Below, one piece after another: positions 11,370-22,103 of a DNA stretch of 64,000 bases. Each line of letters opens with the position of its first letter. The first letter of the stretch is position 1. The DNA is from Rhodamnia argentea. Its lineage: Eukaryota > Streptophyta > Magnoliopsida > Myrtales > Myrtaceae. A model generated the notes under the pieces. The model had not been told where the DNA came from, searched no databases, and saw only the letters and a program-made list of their open reading frames with translations. The stretch spans positions 3,720,001 to 3,784,000 of the forward strand of contig NC_063154.1 of the NCBI RefSeq assembly GCF_020921035.1. The letters run 5' to 3'. The position numbers were made by a program, and so were the translations under genes.

Positions 11370-12800
11370 TTAGGCCTGATAAACCTCAGGAAGCCTAAGG
11401 CCTACACTGGAAGCTGATTTTCCTAGTATTCTTTTCATCTCTTCTGATCTATCCACTGCAATGTTATAGGAGAACAGCAGGTCCTGCACAGATGTTACCA
11501 TTGTGAAATATTAGAGCCCAACTGTTTCTACAAAGAACTTCATTGTCACATGGTTTGGTTGAACTAGAAACCTCTTTCGGATCCGAAGTGGCATCAAGTA
11601 TCTTCTGTAAATCTTAGTAGATTACGTCAATGTCTCAATGATTCTAAAAAAAATTTGGCTCTCTGCTTGGTCTGTAAAGATTAAAAGCAAAAAGAACATT
11701 ACTTTCTTCCGCTGAATCATTGTTTCTCAACAAATCCATGGCGACATGTACATCACATTTTATCTTCTTTCATGTGTTTTCCCAAAATGAGGAAACATCT
11801 AAGTGAAGGTAGATGAAAACAATTCTTTTGAGGTGCTCTCTCTCTCTCAGCCTTCTTTGACGCTCTCAGAGACAAACCTATCAATTATTCTCAGAAAACT
11901 GACGCAGAAAAAAGATCGCCAAATAGACATGACTCTGAAAAGCAACCAACACAACCGATGTTAGATCTCAACAGAGTTCATATTATAAGAAGACATTGCT
12001 GGATGCTCAAGTTAAGCGTTTTTAGACTCCTCTAACCACTTATCTTCAATAGAAGCAGCACACCGAAAAAAATTTGCTCTACCCATCAAAAAGCATGTTA
12101 ATTTCCCAGCTAGCGGAACTACAAATTATGAAAGAAAGAATGAATAATGATGGTTTTTTTGGTTAGAGAGTAATAACGATTGTTTATATAGATTTTTATG
12201 AGCATTGTGGAGGGGCAGAATTCCTATGTTCCAGACTGTCCTTTTTAGTCCTTTTTCCCTATATTTATATATTTATTTTTATATAATTATTTCTTTTCCC
12301 TCAATCGGTCTTGCTTTTATTTTATTTATTTTTGGGTTCATCGACCGCCGACTCCAACTAGTTTGGAATAAAGGTGATGTTGACGTTGATGATGTTGATG
12401 TAGAATAATAACGATTGTTTGATGGACTGAAAAAAGGTTGTATTCACTGTGAGAGTAGAAATTTCAAATTTCCTTCCCCATTCTCCAGACAAGGATAGTG
12501 CAAGCAAGAAAGCATCCATAATCCAAGAAAACGCAGGTAAAAGTAAGGCACAAAAAGAATATTACATGGATTTTGCCATACCTTGTGATGGTGCACACTG
12601 TTGAGGAGGAATGTATAATCTTTTGCAAGCTTAATTTTCTGTTGGATAGATGAGGGGTCCAAGAGAACACAATTCTTCCGAAACTCTTCGGTCACATATT
12701 CTACAAAATGTTTCTTTGTTTCTTCCTTGCCTATGTGCTTTTTGACAGCCTTGAGGAGATGGCGATACACCTTAGCTGCCTGCAAGGCTTCTGAACCCAT
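11370..12800 (-). CDS. LYR-motif protein (Complex1_LYR family), two exons
   Basis: Exon 1 (12582-12800) encodes 73 residues from MGSEALQAAKVYRHLLKAV. Exon 2 (11370-11483) encodes DLLFSYNIAVDRSEEMKRIL and a C-terminus ending LPEVYQA, 37 residues plus stop. The 1098-nt intron has GT/AG ends in phase 0, so the spliced product is 110 residues. The LYR-type motif is the variant VYR at residues 11-13, followed by the basic helix LLKAVKKH. LYR proteins are small mitochondrial adaptors that bind acyl carrier protein and help assemble respiratory complexes or deliver Fe-S clusters. The specific client is unknown. An in-frame ATG 17 codons upstream lies just before a strong acceptor (tgcag near 12842), so the sequence around it is probably intron. 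The intron holds a SINE. Confidence 0.88.
12171..12420 (+). mobile_element. SINE insertion (Au-like tail) with 15-bp target-site duplication
   Basis: The 15-base string taataacgattgttt occurs exactly at 12171-12185 and again at 12406-12420, flanking a 220-bp insert (12186-12405). The insert ends with gactccaactagtttggaat, then a T-G-A-rich simple tail (gatgttgacg...gatgttgatg). This resembles the 3' end of plant Au SINEs (ccaactTGTTTGGGA followed by TTG repeats). No clear tRNA-derived A/B box head is visible, and the middle is T-rich, so the 5' part may be diverged or truncated. It sits inside the LYR-gene intron, antisense to that gene. The perfect duplication suggests a fairly young insertion. 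Confidence 0.7.
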
Positions 12801-15040
12801 CTTCACACGACTTTGGTTCCTCCTATATAATTTTCTTTTTCTGCATGACAAATTTATAAACCGGTGTTAGAGTCGATTCAATCAGTTGTTAATTGCAAAA
12901 TGATAGCTGCGAAAGAAAAACAGAGACGACAACCCCGCCTACCTCGAGTCGACATTCAAAATTAGCATGGCAGAAACTCGAGAAACTTTAAAAAAGAATG
13001 TCCCCATGTGTCAGCCAGAGGATAAAAAAGCGACGTAACAAGGAAGAGCAGTAAGCAAAAGGATAGAATCACAGGCCCAAGCAATTTATCCTTCCTCGTT
13101 GCCGAGATAAAAGCTTCTGTTATGAGCATACATGCAAGGTCACACATTTAGATTTCTTAGAGAACTATCAAAAAGGAGGAGCGCTGATTGTGGTGATATC
13201 CTGTTCTTACAGATTAAACAAGATGCTACGCAACCAAAAATCACATTACAAGCTAAGAAAGATTATGTCAACAACCTATCATCTGAGAAGAGCCAGTTAG
13301 TGCAACTATCAATTAGGTCGAGCTTCTCTTCTTCTCCCAAACACAAAACACACGACCACAAATTTGAAATCATGAAAAATTCGTGGCAGTGGGCAAGACT
13401 ACCAGAAGAGACCAGCGTCTCAAAATCCCAGCTACCACTAGAAGTACGAATTCACGCGCACCATACTTGAAAGCACCACCAATTCCATGTTTGGTCGGTA
13501 CTAATAACTGCTTGAAGACATTCATCAGGAAGCACGCCACGCGCTCGAATAAGTTCCAAGTATTATCATCAGTGCCAAAACAGGAAACATAACGAGCAAC
13601 TACATAATACAAACGGGTCAAGCACCCAAGGGGGCTGGTGGTGGCCGCTGGCCCACCGCCCCTGGCCACTAAAATGCGTTCGATGCATCTTTATGTCGTG
13701 ATATTATCAAACTGATTAAAGATGTCCACAATCAGGGCGGATGAAGACTTAAATTTCGAAAAAATTTAGACAGGGAAGTCGTGCGCAACTAAGCATTTCG
13801 TCGAACAGCTACCGTGCAAACATCCACTGATCAACAAGCCAAAGCTAAAAGGAACGACTGGGAAATTGAGGGAATAAAAAAAAAGGAACTTTTCGCCAGT
13901 ACATGCCAATTCTCGAGGACACCCAACCCCAAGCACACACCTTGTGGGGGCTCAGAACATGTAAATGCCACAAGATCGCTCGTGGGGGAAAAAACCTTGA
14001 GGAGAGACAACGAGGAGCAAGCAGAAGCAGGGGCAAGAAACATAAACAGCGAAGAAGAAGACATGGAGGGAGCACCTGCTCAAGGAACGCCAGTCCTTTC
14101 TTGTAAGAGTGGGAAGCTGATGAGCGTTATCTCGTGACGAGTCGCAGAGAACGAGCCCCCAAACAGAGTACGCGATCGGAAAATCGGTCGCAATCGCCGA
14201 GATTCAACGGCCCGAAGCGGGCAAGCCAGTCTCGAGCAAGTTTGCTTGGCCCGCCCAAAATGATGTGTCGGGCTCAACCAGTACACGACACATAATCAAG
14301 CTTTGCTTAGATCAAAGCACAATCGTGCTTGGTTATTGCAAAAAAATTATGAAACACGTCGTTTGTGGAGTGAACTTTTTATTCCAACACACCTAAGGTG
14401 TTACCCAAATTCGCCATATCATAAAATCAGTATAGAAGTTCTTGAGCTTAGTCGGGCTTTTTCGTATAATGCTTTTGTCCAAACCTATGTCTATTTACCT
14501 CTCTTGGGTTTGGACAAGCCAAGGGGGCGCCGCTCGTCCATTTGTCACTTTTGTACTGAACAATATTTTCTTAACTTTAGAGCATACTACTTCATATCTA
14601 CACGATATGTTTAGAGATATTAAAATACAACGAGCAATTTTTTCCGATATGGCCCAACATGTTTAACTACTATGCACTCAAATCCAAAAAAAATGTGTTC
14701 TATTTGATTTTCACGCGATCAATAAATCCGTCGAGTTGGCATTAGACCAGAATTCGACTTGCTCTAATAAAAGTTCCCGAATGAGTTCCGGACATGTCTA
14801 GTGTAAAAGCGATAGAAAGCATGGTTTCACATAGAAACCTAGATTTTGGGCCAAATTGAAATAGAAAGTGGAATCACAGGGGTCCAACTGAACAAAAGGC
14901 CAAAAAGAAGGGGGCGACGCGTAAAATTTCTCCCAGCAAAAACGACACAACGCATTGAGGGATTCATTCAAGCTAGTCCCGATGCTTCCGCTTCTTGCAT
15001 TTCTCACGTGTCTTCTAAAAGGCATGTAGGCTGATCTCGC
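12801..15040. other. Intergenic region between the LYR gene and GET4
   Basis: The first part probably holds the 5' UTR of the minus-strand LYR gene, since an acceptor-like tgcag lies near 12842 and a donor-like site near 12944. From 13.1 to 14.3 kb the sequence has mixed composition with no protein I recognise. 14.3-14.8 kb is AT-rich. Frames here are short and overlap on both strands, so none was called. Confidence 0.4.
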
Positions 15041-15131
15041 AGAGAGAGAGAGAGAGAGAGATTGAGAGAGCTTTAATCGGATCTTTGCTCTGTCGGAGGA
15101 AAGCTTAGCTCGGAGCATCTGCGGCGAGAAC
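15036..15131 (+). promoter_or_regulatory. GA-rich 5' leader of GET4
   Basis: A GA microsatellite at about 15041-15060 is followed by a short spacer leading into the GET4 start codon. This is a common leader type in plant housekeeping genes. The transcription start is not resolved. Confidence 0.45.
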
Positions 15132-18100
15132 ATGTCGAGAGAGAGACCAAAAAGATCAAGCCTGCCTCCTGCTCAAGAGGTCGGAAACAATGTCTTCATG
15201 TCGCTGTCCTTCCAGTGTCGCGCTATACCCCTCCGCTGTCTGGTTGCGCCCGTGCATGTGCTCGCTTCTATGTGCTTTCGTGCGGATGCGTGAATTTAAT
15301 CATTTTGATAGGGGAAGATATCGCTGCGAATCTAATTGTCCCGTTCCGTGTTTCGAACTGACCGAGAACCAGTTTCATTTGCCTGCCATGGCAGTAATAC
15401 GGCTTGTGTTAGAAGTTCCCTTGCCGATTTGAGATTTGGGTGATCAGATTCAGCTCCCTTGTTCTGAATTTGCCGCTTGACGCAATTGCAGAATATCGAG
15501 AAATTGGAGAAAGTGGTGAGCGAGGGAAACTTTTATGGAGCTCAACAGATGTACAAGACTGTCAGCGCTAGGTATCGATTCTTTTGCCATAGTAATTTGC
15601 TCGGTTCCATTCTTTCGATTGGTATTTTGCAGCGAAAGTTGGAGCTTTCGACATCTTATTGATATTGATGCTTATTCTTTGGAAGCAGTGAATGATGTTT
15701 GAATGTGCCTCCTGTTTAGCTGCAGCGGATTATTTAGATATTAACCAGTGGGAGAGGATGATACTATTTGTGTTTATGAATCTTCCCACTCTGTATGTTA
15801 TGCAAGCAATTTTTTTCTGGAAATGATCGAACTCTTTTAGAAGTTTAAAGCAATATTAGTTAATATCAGTGAACTGAAAAAGTTCGTCCCTTCTCATTTT
15901 ATGAAGGCGGATTTTTCTGGTAATCTTGGCTACATTGACCTTCTTTTTGAGGGTTTGAATACCCTCTCGAATGATGTAATTGTATGCTCGTATTTCAGAT
16001 ACATAGCTGCTGAGAGGTATGCCGAAGCTTTAGATATCCTAGAGTCAGGTGCATGCCTACAGCTGCAGAACGGTCAGGTTGGTGATCTGTACACTTCAAT
16101 CTGATTTCATTTGAATCTTTTCTGATTGTGCACAAAAGTGAAGTGTCTATGTGTTTGATTTGATATATATTGTGGTATTGTCCCAGCTAAAGGCTCATGC
16201 TTGATAATTTTCTCTTCTCAATAGACATTTAGTCAAGTTGACTAGGCATGTGAGAATTTCTTGCGACACCTCCCTCTTTGAATGGAAACAATTTCAGAGC
16301 CTAACTTGAAGTCGTCTGCTGATGTTATGCTGAAGTGCAGATTACTTGTGGAGCTGAGCTTGCTGCATTATTTGTGGAGGCACTTGTTAAAGGAAACTAT
16401 GCTTGTGATGATCAAACGCTTGGTAAGTCTGCAACTGGCCCCTGTTCCCCTTCCACTGCCGCGACCAGCACCACCACCGTACATTAGTACTCATATTCAT
16501 GTACCCCTAGACTCACAGATGGAGGACAGACCAAGCACGCGATCGTTAGGCCCACATACACACAATTTGTTAGGAATATTTCAAACGGTGGATACAACAT
16601 ATAGTGCAAGAAACTTGTGTAACTCTAGAGGTCCTCTAGTAATGAAGCAGGCATTGTTCGGCGAAGTGAATACATCTTAAATTATTAGGATCGAGAGCTT
16701 TGAAGCACGATCTGAAAACAGTGTTCCAACTTGCTTTAATGTTGTCAGTGTATTTCGTTGATAGGTTTTGTGATCTTTGATGCCTTTGTCAAGGCCTCTT
16801 CATTCCTCATTGCTGAGCCTTCATCTATAATTTTCCCCGAAAAGAGTTCTGACGAATTATTGCAAAAATCTTATTGTTAGATCGTGTCAGCAATATCTAC
16901 AAGAAATTTCCTCAGATGACAATACCAGAACACTTGGGAGATGACGATGACGTGCAGCAACTTGCAGAAGCCCTTGGAGCAGCAAAAACGCGTGTAGAAT
17001 GTTGCTCATCATTCTTGAAAGCTGCTCTAAAGTGAGATCCCAGTCTTTTCGGGGCTATATTGCTTTTGCATACAATAGCACGAAAGTGCTTTTTCCTTCT
17101 ATGCTAGTGGCAGGACAGAAGTAACTATGCTATCAATTTGCTGGTCATAAGTTTTGTGATCATTTCCTTCGAGTATCTCCTCCCGATATTTTTGTTGACT
17201 TAACTATGCTGCGATGGAAATGCAGCAATAACATTTTTCCTTTTCGTATGTGGTCTTCCCTATTTATCTTGAACTAGTGTATCTTGTGAGATTCATGTAC
17301 CCCGTCTAACATAGAGGGAAAAGCTCTATGAAAATAGTTCTTCACCTGAACAGAGTGATAGGTATTCTTTTGCCATGCTTTAGTTATGAGCTTCTGTTAT
17401 TGTGCAATGATTTTCAGTTTTTGTAGAAGACCCTGGTGGAAATTTCTTTCTAAATAGCTTCTCTTTATGGAGTGTTTCCAACTTATTGGACCAAGCGTTA
17501 GAAACATATGTAGTGTATGCTTATTGGTTCTGCTTGTCTGTTACGACTTTCACTCCCAGTTTCTGCTTTGAGATTACAGAAGTTATGATGCATCACCTCT
17601 TGTTCTGTCCTCAACCACATTAGTATGGCTTATTTTGGTCGTGTCATCCTTTGAGTTGTTCTAATGGCGTTGCTCTTTTTTTTTTTCTTTTGCTTGTTAG
17701 CAGATGGTCTTCTCAGTTCGGACCTCATAGGGCTGGATCACCGGAGCTGCATTCTATGCTAGCAGAATACATTTACTCTGAATCTCCTGAAGTAGTATGT
17801 CTGGCAACAAGTACATCATTTGCATTACCTCATAGTTATGCTTAATATTGGTTTCTTGACTTTACAGTTTTTCATGTCAAGTACCAAAAAAAAGCCCGTT
17901 GTTGTTAATTAGAAGCACTTTACTATGTAAGCAATAGGTATTTTACTATTCTTTCCATGAATAGTCTGCTAAATCAGTCAAATAATGCATGGGTAATGAT
18001 TTTACAACAGCATTAACCTGCATATTTTTCATCATGTTGCATTTTCATAGTAAAACTTATGGTTCACATATTCTTTCGTGAGCAGGTAGGTTAAAAATCT

Positions 18101-20844
18101 TTTGGCTAAAATGTTGTACCGGGGAGAACATGTAGTTTTTCCGTTATTCTCATTTGTTACAGCTCTATCGTCAGCACTGCAACACAAAAACTTTGAGACT
18201 ATGGCTGGATGCGATACTTATTAGTTGAATGTAGGAATATGGATAGTCTTGTAAGGATGGCTTTTTGTTGCTTAGACTCCAAGGGTTCGCTGGCATTGGT
18301 GTGTGATCATGATGCATGATACTGTGCCGCTAGACTTCTTGGCACAAAAATGCTAATTCCTCTAATGTGTCCAAGTCTTCGGGACACGTCAAATTTTGCA
18401 TTTAAGACCTGATGTTCGTGTTGGAACCAGTGGTCTATGCTGAGACAACATATCGAGTGAGATGGCACAGTTGTACACATGACTTTCCTTTTGGCCCCTA
18501 AAATATCAGGATGGACTTTATATTTTGGAACATTGCCTTGTGATATGGTTTTCTGGTCCTTTGTTTTCGAGCTAGAAAGTACCTAGAGTGCTGTGAATGC
18601 TACAGGCCTTATAAGTTTGCTTTTATGATTTGTTACCAATGTCTACTGCAATGATGCCAAAACTGATAGTTAATACGATGCAGTCATTCCATGTTCAAGT
18701 TCCAGAGATGATATAACAAGCTGCTGCTTTTCAGGATATGGCTAAAGTGTCCTTTCATTTTGTTAGAGGAAACAACCCAAAGAAGTTTGCATCAACTCTA
18801 GTAAATTTTATGGGAAAGGTTGGCTTCAGTTTACTCGATGTACTTCCTTTCCGTTTTTCTGTTTTATACGATGTGGTAAGCATAATAGGTTATTTCAATC
18901 CATGGTTTCATACTATGAGCTTTTGGCTTAGACTATAAATGCCTCAAGTGACTTGCAGATTAGAAGAGGAAAAAAGTGATTCCTCGTAAATTCCTCTTCT
19001 AGTTCTTTTATCTTCCTTTTACTCATTTTTAAACGTTTACACTTACAGTCTTCTTTATCTATTCAGTGTTATCCCAGTGAAGATGATCTGGCAATTGCAC
19101 GAGGAATATTAATGTAAGTTCTCTTAGAAGCTGGCAGAGTTGATGGTATTGTGATTATGGTTTTGCTGCATTGATGACATGTAGTCTGGAATGTGAACAT
19201 CGCCAATTTGAAGCCGATGGAAATAAGAAGTGAACTGTATTTGTATTAATAATAGCACTAAGATTCTAATTTAGTAGCTAGACCCCCATTACATGGCTCA
19301 CATTTCCTTATAATTGTCGCATACATGAGCCTTGATGCTTCATTTACATCATTATATGAGCTAATTCAGATTATAATATGGAAAGATCACCTCATTGAAT
19401 GTTGTCTATGTGCATTTGTTAAATGGAGGTTCCTCCTTTGCTGTTACCTGTATTCTTCGTTTGCACCTCAGCAGAAGCTTATCAAAATTTAATTACCACT
19501 CCCAGTTATTTGTCTGAAGCAGGGTAGGTGTGGAAGAATAAACTTCCTTTCCTCAGCATCTATTAACTCTTTCAAGCTCTGTCTACTCATAGTGTGGTAG
19601 ATAACAAAATTCAGATATCAGCTGAATGATTTGGGCTTTACCTGCATGTGCCCTGGATGCTGTGGCAAGTAGTTTTATTATTTTATGTAGCGTTTCTTTG
19701 CTAGTTCTTGTCTTCTCCTTCTTTTCTGCCTTTGTTACTTCACCATGAAATCGTTCCATTCTGCACACTCGTGGCGATATTTCTGGTGGTTAGTGTAATA
19801 AGAATTGAATCTACCCTTAGTTGAATGAATTAGGTTGACTTAAACCAAATATAGAAACTTTGAAATTCCAATTTTGAACAATGCACCGGTTCAACGATAT
19901 TTAATTGTATTCGACAGTTCAATATGCCAATTTTGGACTTCCTCTCCTTTTGCGTAAATAATGTTGTTGAGTGCTTGTGCTTATGATTCTTTCTTCACCT
20001 GGCAGGTACTTATCTTCAGGTAATTTAAGAGATGCTAATTATCTGCTGGATGATATAAAGCAGCAGCTAGAATCGAAGCAGCAGGACTTCCCCAAGTCAG
20101 ATTTGATGCAGTTCATAAACTATCTTTTACAAGTGTAAGTTTTTCTACAAACAAAAAATTTCAACATTTGTATGTGTGATTTTGTAAAAATCCTCAGCGG
20201 TTGAGGTGTGCCTTGACTGCTCACAGATTGCACCAGCTTATTATCAGGATAGGGTTTTCCTCTTTGTTCTCTAGATTGAGAGCCAGAAATGTTAAGCTTG
20301 AGACTGATGCATTGAGGAGCACAGCCTCCCATGACTATTAAATGACCATTGGGAGATTTGCAATGCAGATTACAGAGAGATGCATTGCCTCTATTCAATA
20401 TGTTGAAAGCAAGTTACAAGCCAAGTATAGATAGAGATCCAGCATTCCATGAGGTATGCTGTCTAAATTGCCGTTAGGATATGTCTCACCAGTCACCAAT
20501 GGCTCAAAACTTGCGAACTTTCTAATTTCACATGGGTTTTGACTGCTCATCAACTGTCGTCAACTCTTGCTTGCTTTCGCTTTAAACCATATTCAGTCAG
20601 AGCTTCTGACATTGAACATTGTGGTTCAGTTTCTAGATCTAATAGCGGAGAGGTTCTATGGTGTTCAACGCAGAAATCCCTTGCAAGGGATGTTCGGAGA
20701 TATCTTTAAGGTGAGGCTTTATCAAAGTAATGTGACATTTGTGTGCTATACGATGCAAGCAATAAACCAATGTGGACGCCTAGTGAAATCTTGCTTCTCA
20801 CTTGGAATCCCTCTGTTCATATTCAGATGATGGGAGGTGAATAG
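15132..20844 (+). CDS. GET4: GET4 homologue, tail-anchored protein insertion factor (12 exons)
   Basis: Twelve exons join in frame: 15132-15179, 15492-15571, 15999-16077, 16341-16422, 16881-17031, 17704-17794, 18735-18818, 19067-19113, 20006-20134, 20369-20453, 20630-20710 and 20827-20844. All borders are GT/AG and the phases agree, giving 324 residues, the length of Arabidopsis GET4. Recognisable blocks are [20 protein letters not shown], the repeat [53 protein letters not shown], and the end [13 protein letters not shown] then MMGGE. The fold is an alpha-solenoid of helical repeats. In the cytosol GET4 bridges the SGT2/BAG6-like receptor and the GET3 ATPase, so that tail-anchored proteins reach the ER membrane. 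The last exon encodes only five residues and the stop, so the C-terminus depends on correct placement of that small exon. Confidence 0.93.
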
Positions 20845-22103
20845 ACCTGCTTGCAACTTTGCGGACTTTCTGATGAAACACACCACATCCAAGCAGAGGA
20901 TTCGCTAGCAATTTTGTACATTGTTGTTGAACTAACATTGACTGCAAAAATTTGATGGGAAGTTATTGCAATATTCAGATGGAACTTCACAAAATGGAGA
21001 TCTTTGCTCTTTGTTCTGGTAATTAGTTCACCGGCCGGAACGAGGATGATGGTAGGGACAGAGCAATGCCTTTTTAGGCTTTATAGCATGAAATCGAATC
21101 ATGGCCAGTAGCGTTGCTGTGAAACCCAGCTGATTGGAATGCAATCCGAGCTCCTTCCTCTTTTATCTGAGGCTTTAGTCTCTACATTAAATACTTTTGA
21201 AGGTTTGAAACTGGAAGCGCTATAGCTGCGGTTGCACCAAGAACTTCTTGATCGCAGAATAAATTGAGTTAATTCGATAACACTTGTTCTCTCCTTTTGC
21301 CAGTATCTTTTTAAATTAGGACTATTCTTATCCCCGTTTTACTGTAAAATTCGTTGGCAATTCTAATGTGATATCGTATGGCATACTTACTTCAAATCAA
21401 TTTTTGTTTTTGCAAAAAAGCATCTAGGTCGGTAATTTGTGAAAGATTTATTCTAAATTGATTATTATCTCACGAGAATTCTCAATTTGGCATTTCTAAC
21501 TTAAATCTAATTCCGTGGAAAAAATATCATGTTCTAATTTAGTTTTTTTTTAAGGATTAATATTACGAAAAATTATAAATTGATACATATGTGATAAATT
21601 TATTTTAAATTAATTTTTTTTTATCTAAAGAAATCCTAAACTATTATATTTATGATAAATTTATCTTCTTTTAATTTTGGTGAAATTTTAATTTTAAATT
21701 GCTGAATTAAATGGCAAATTGACGGGCGTATTAGTTTGTGATTTTTACACTCTATTTGTCATATGTATATCAATTTTGAGATTTTTATAGTATTAATTCA
21801 AATTTAAAGAAAATTAATGAATGGTAAATTTGTCAAAAAATATATTAATTTGGGTGTTTTTGGTGATTAAAAATTTAATTTGTTAAATTTGTCACGTATG
21901 TATGGTGTCCTTTTTGTTTTTTAAGTGGTTTTAATGAAAAAAAAAAGAAAAGAAATGACGTCCGTTTTGGCCATTCGACGACATGCCGTCTCTCTCGTCT
22001 CTTCTCTCACACTTTGATAAGCCACTGAAAAACCCTACTCCTTCGGTCTTTCCTAGTCTCTCCAATGGCGAAACTCTGAACTAAGCCGGGAAGCAGCTCG
22101 GAA
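20845..22103. other. GET4 3' UTR and AT-rich spacer with an inverted-repeat element
   Basis: The first ~450 bases are a probable GET4 3' UTR. From about 21420 to 21905 the DNA is very AT-rich. Near its right part, ttgatacatatgtgataaat (about 21580) is echoed in inverse by the stretch around 21880-21900 (atttgtcacgtatgtatgg), so it probably contains a decayed MITE-like insertion. The last ~150 bases are the promoter and leader of the PPR gene. Confidence 0.4.
21580..21903. mobile_element. Candidate MITE-like inverted-repeat element
   Basis: The two ends are imperfect inverted repeats of about 20-25 bp built on gatacatatgtgataaattt versus its reverse complement. The inside is over 75% A+T. No transposase is present, so any mobility would have depended on a partner element. 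The boundaries and the lack of a clear target-site duplication leave this uncertain. Confidence 0.35.

Noticed and set aside
12801-12851. In-frame upstream ATG of the LYR gene, with a second LYR-like string
   Set aside because: A good splice acceptor (tgcag) lies between it and the chosen start, so this part is probably intron or leader.
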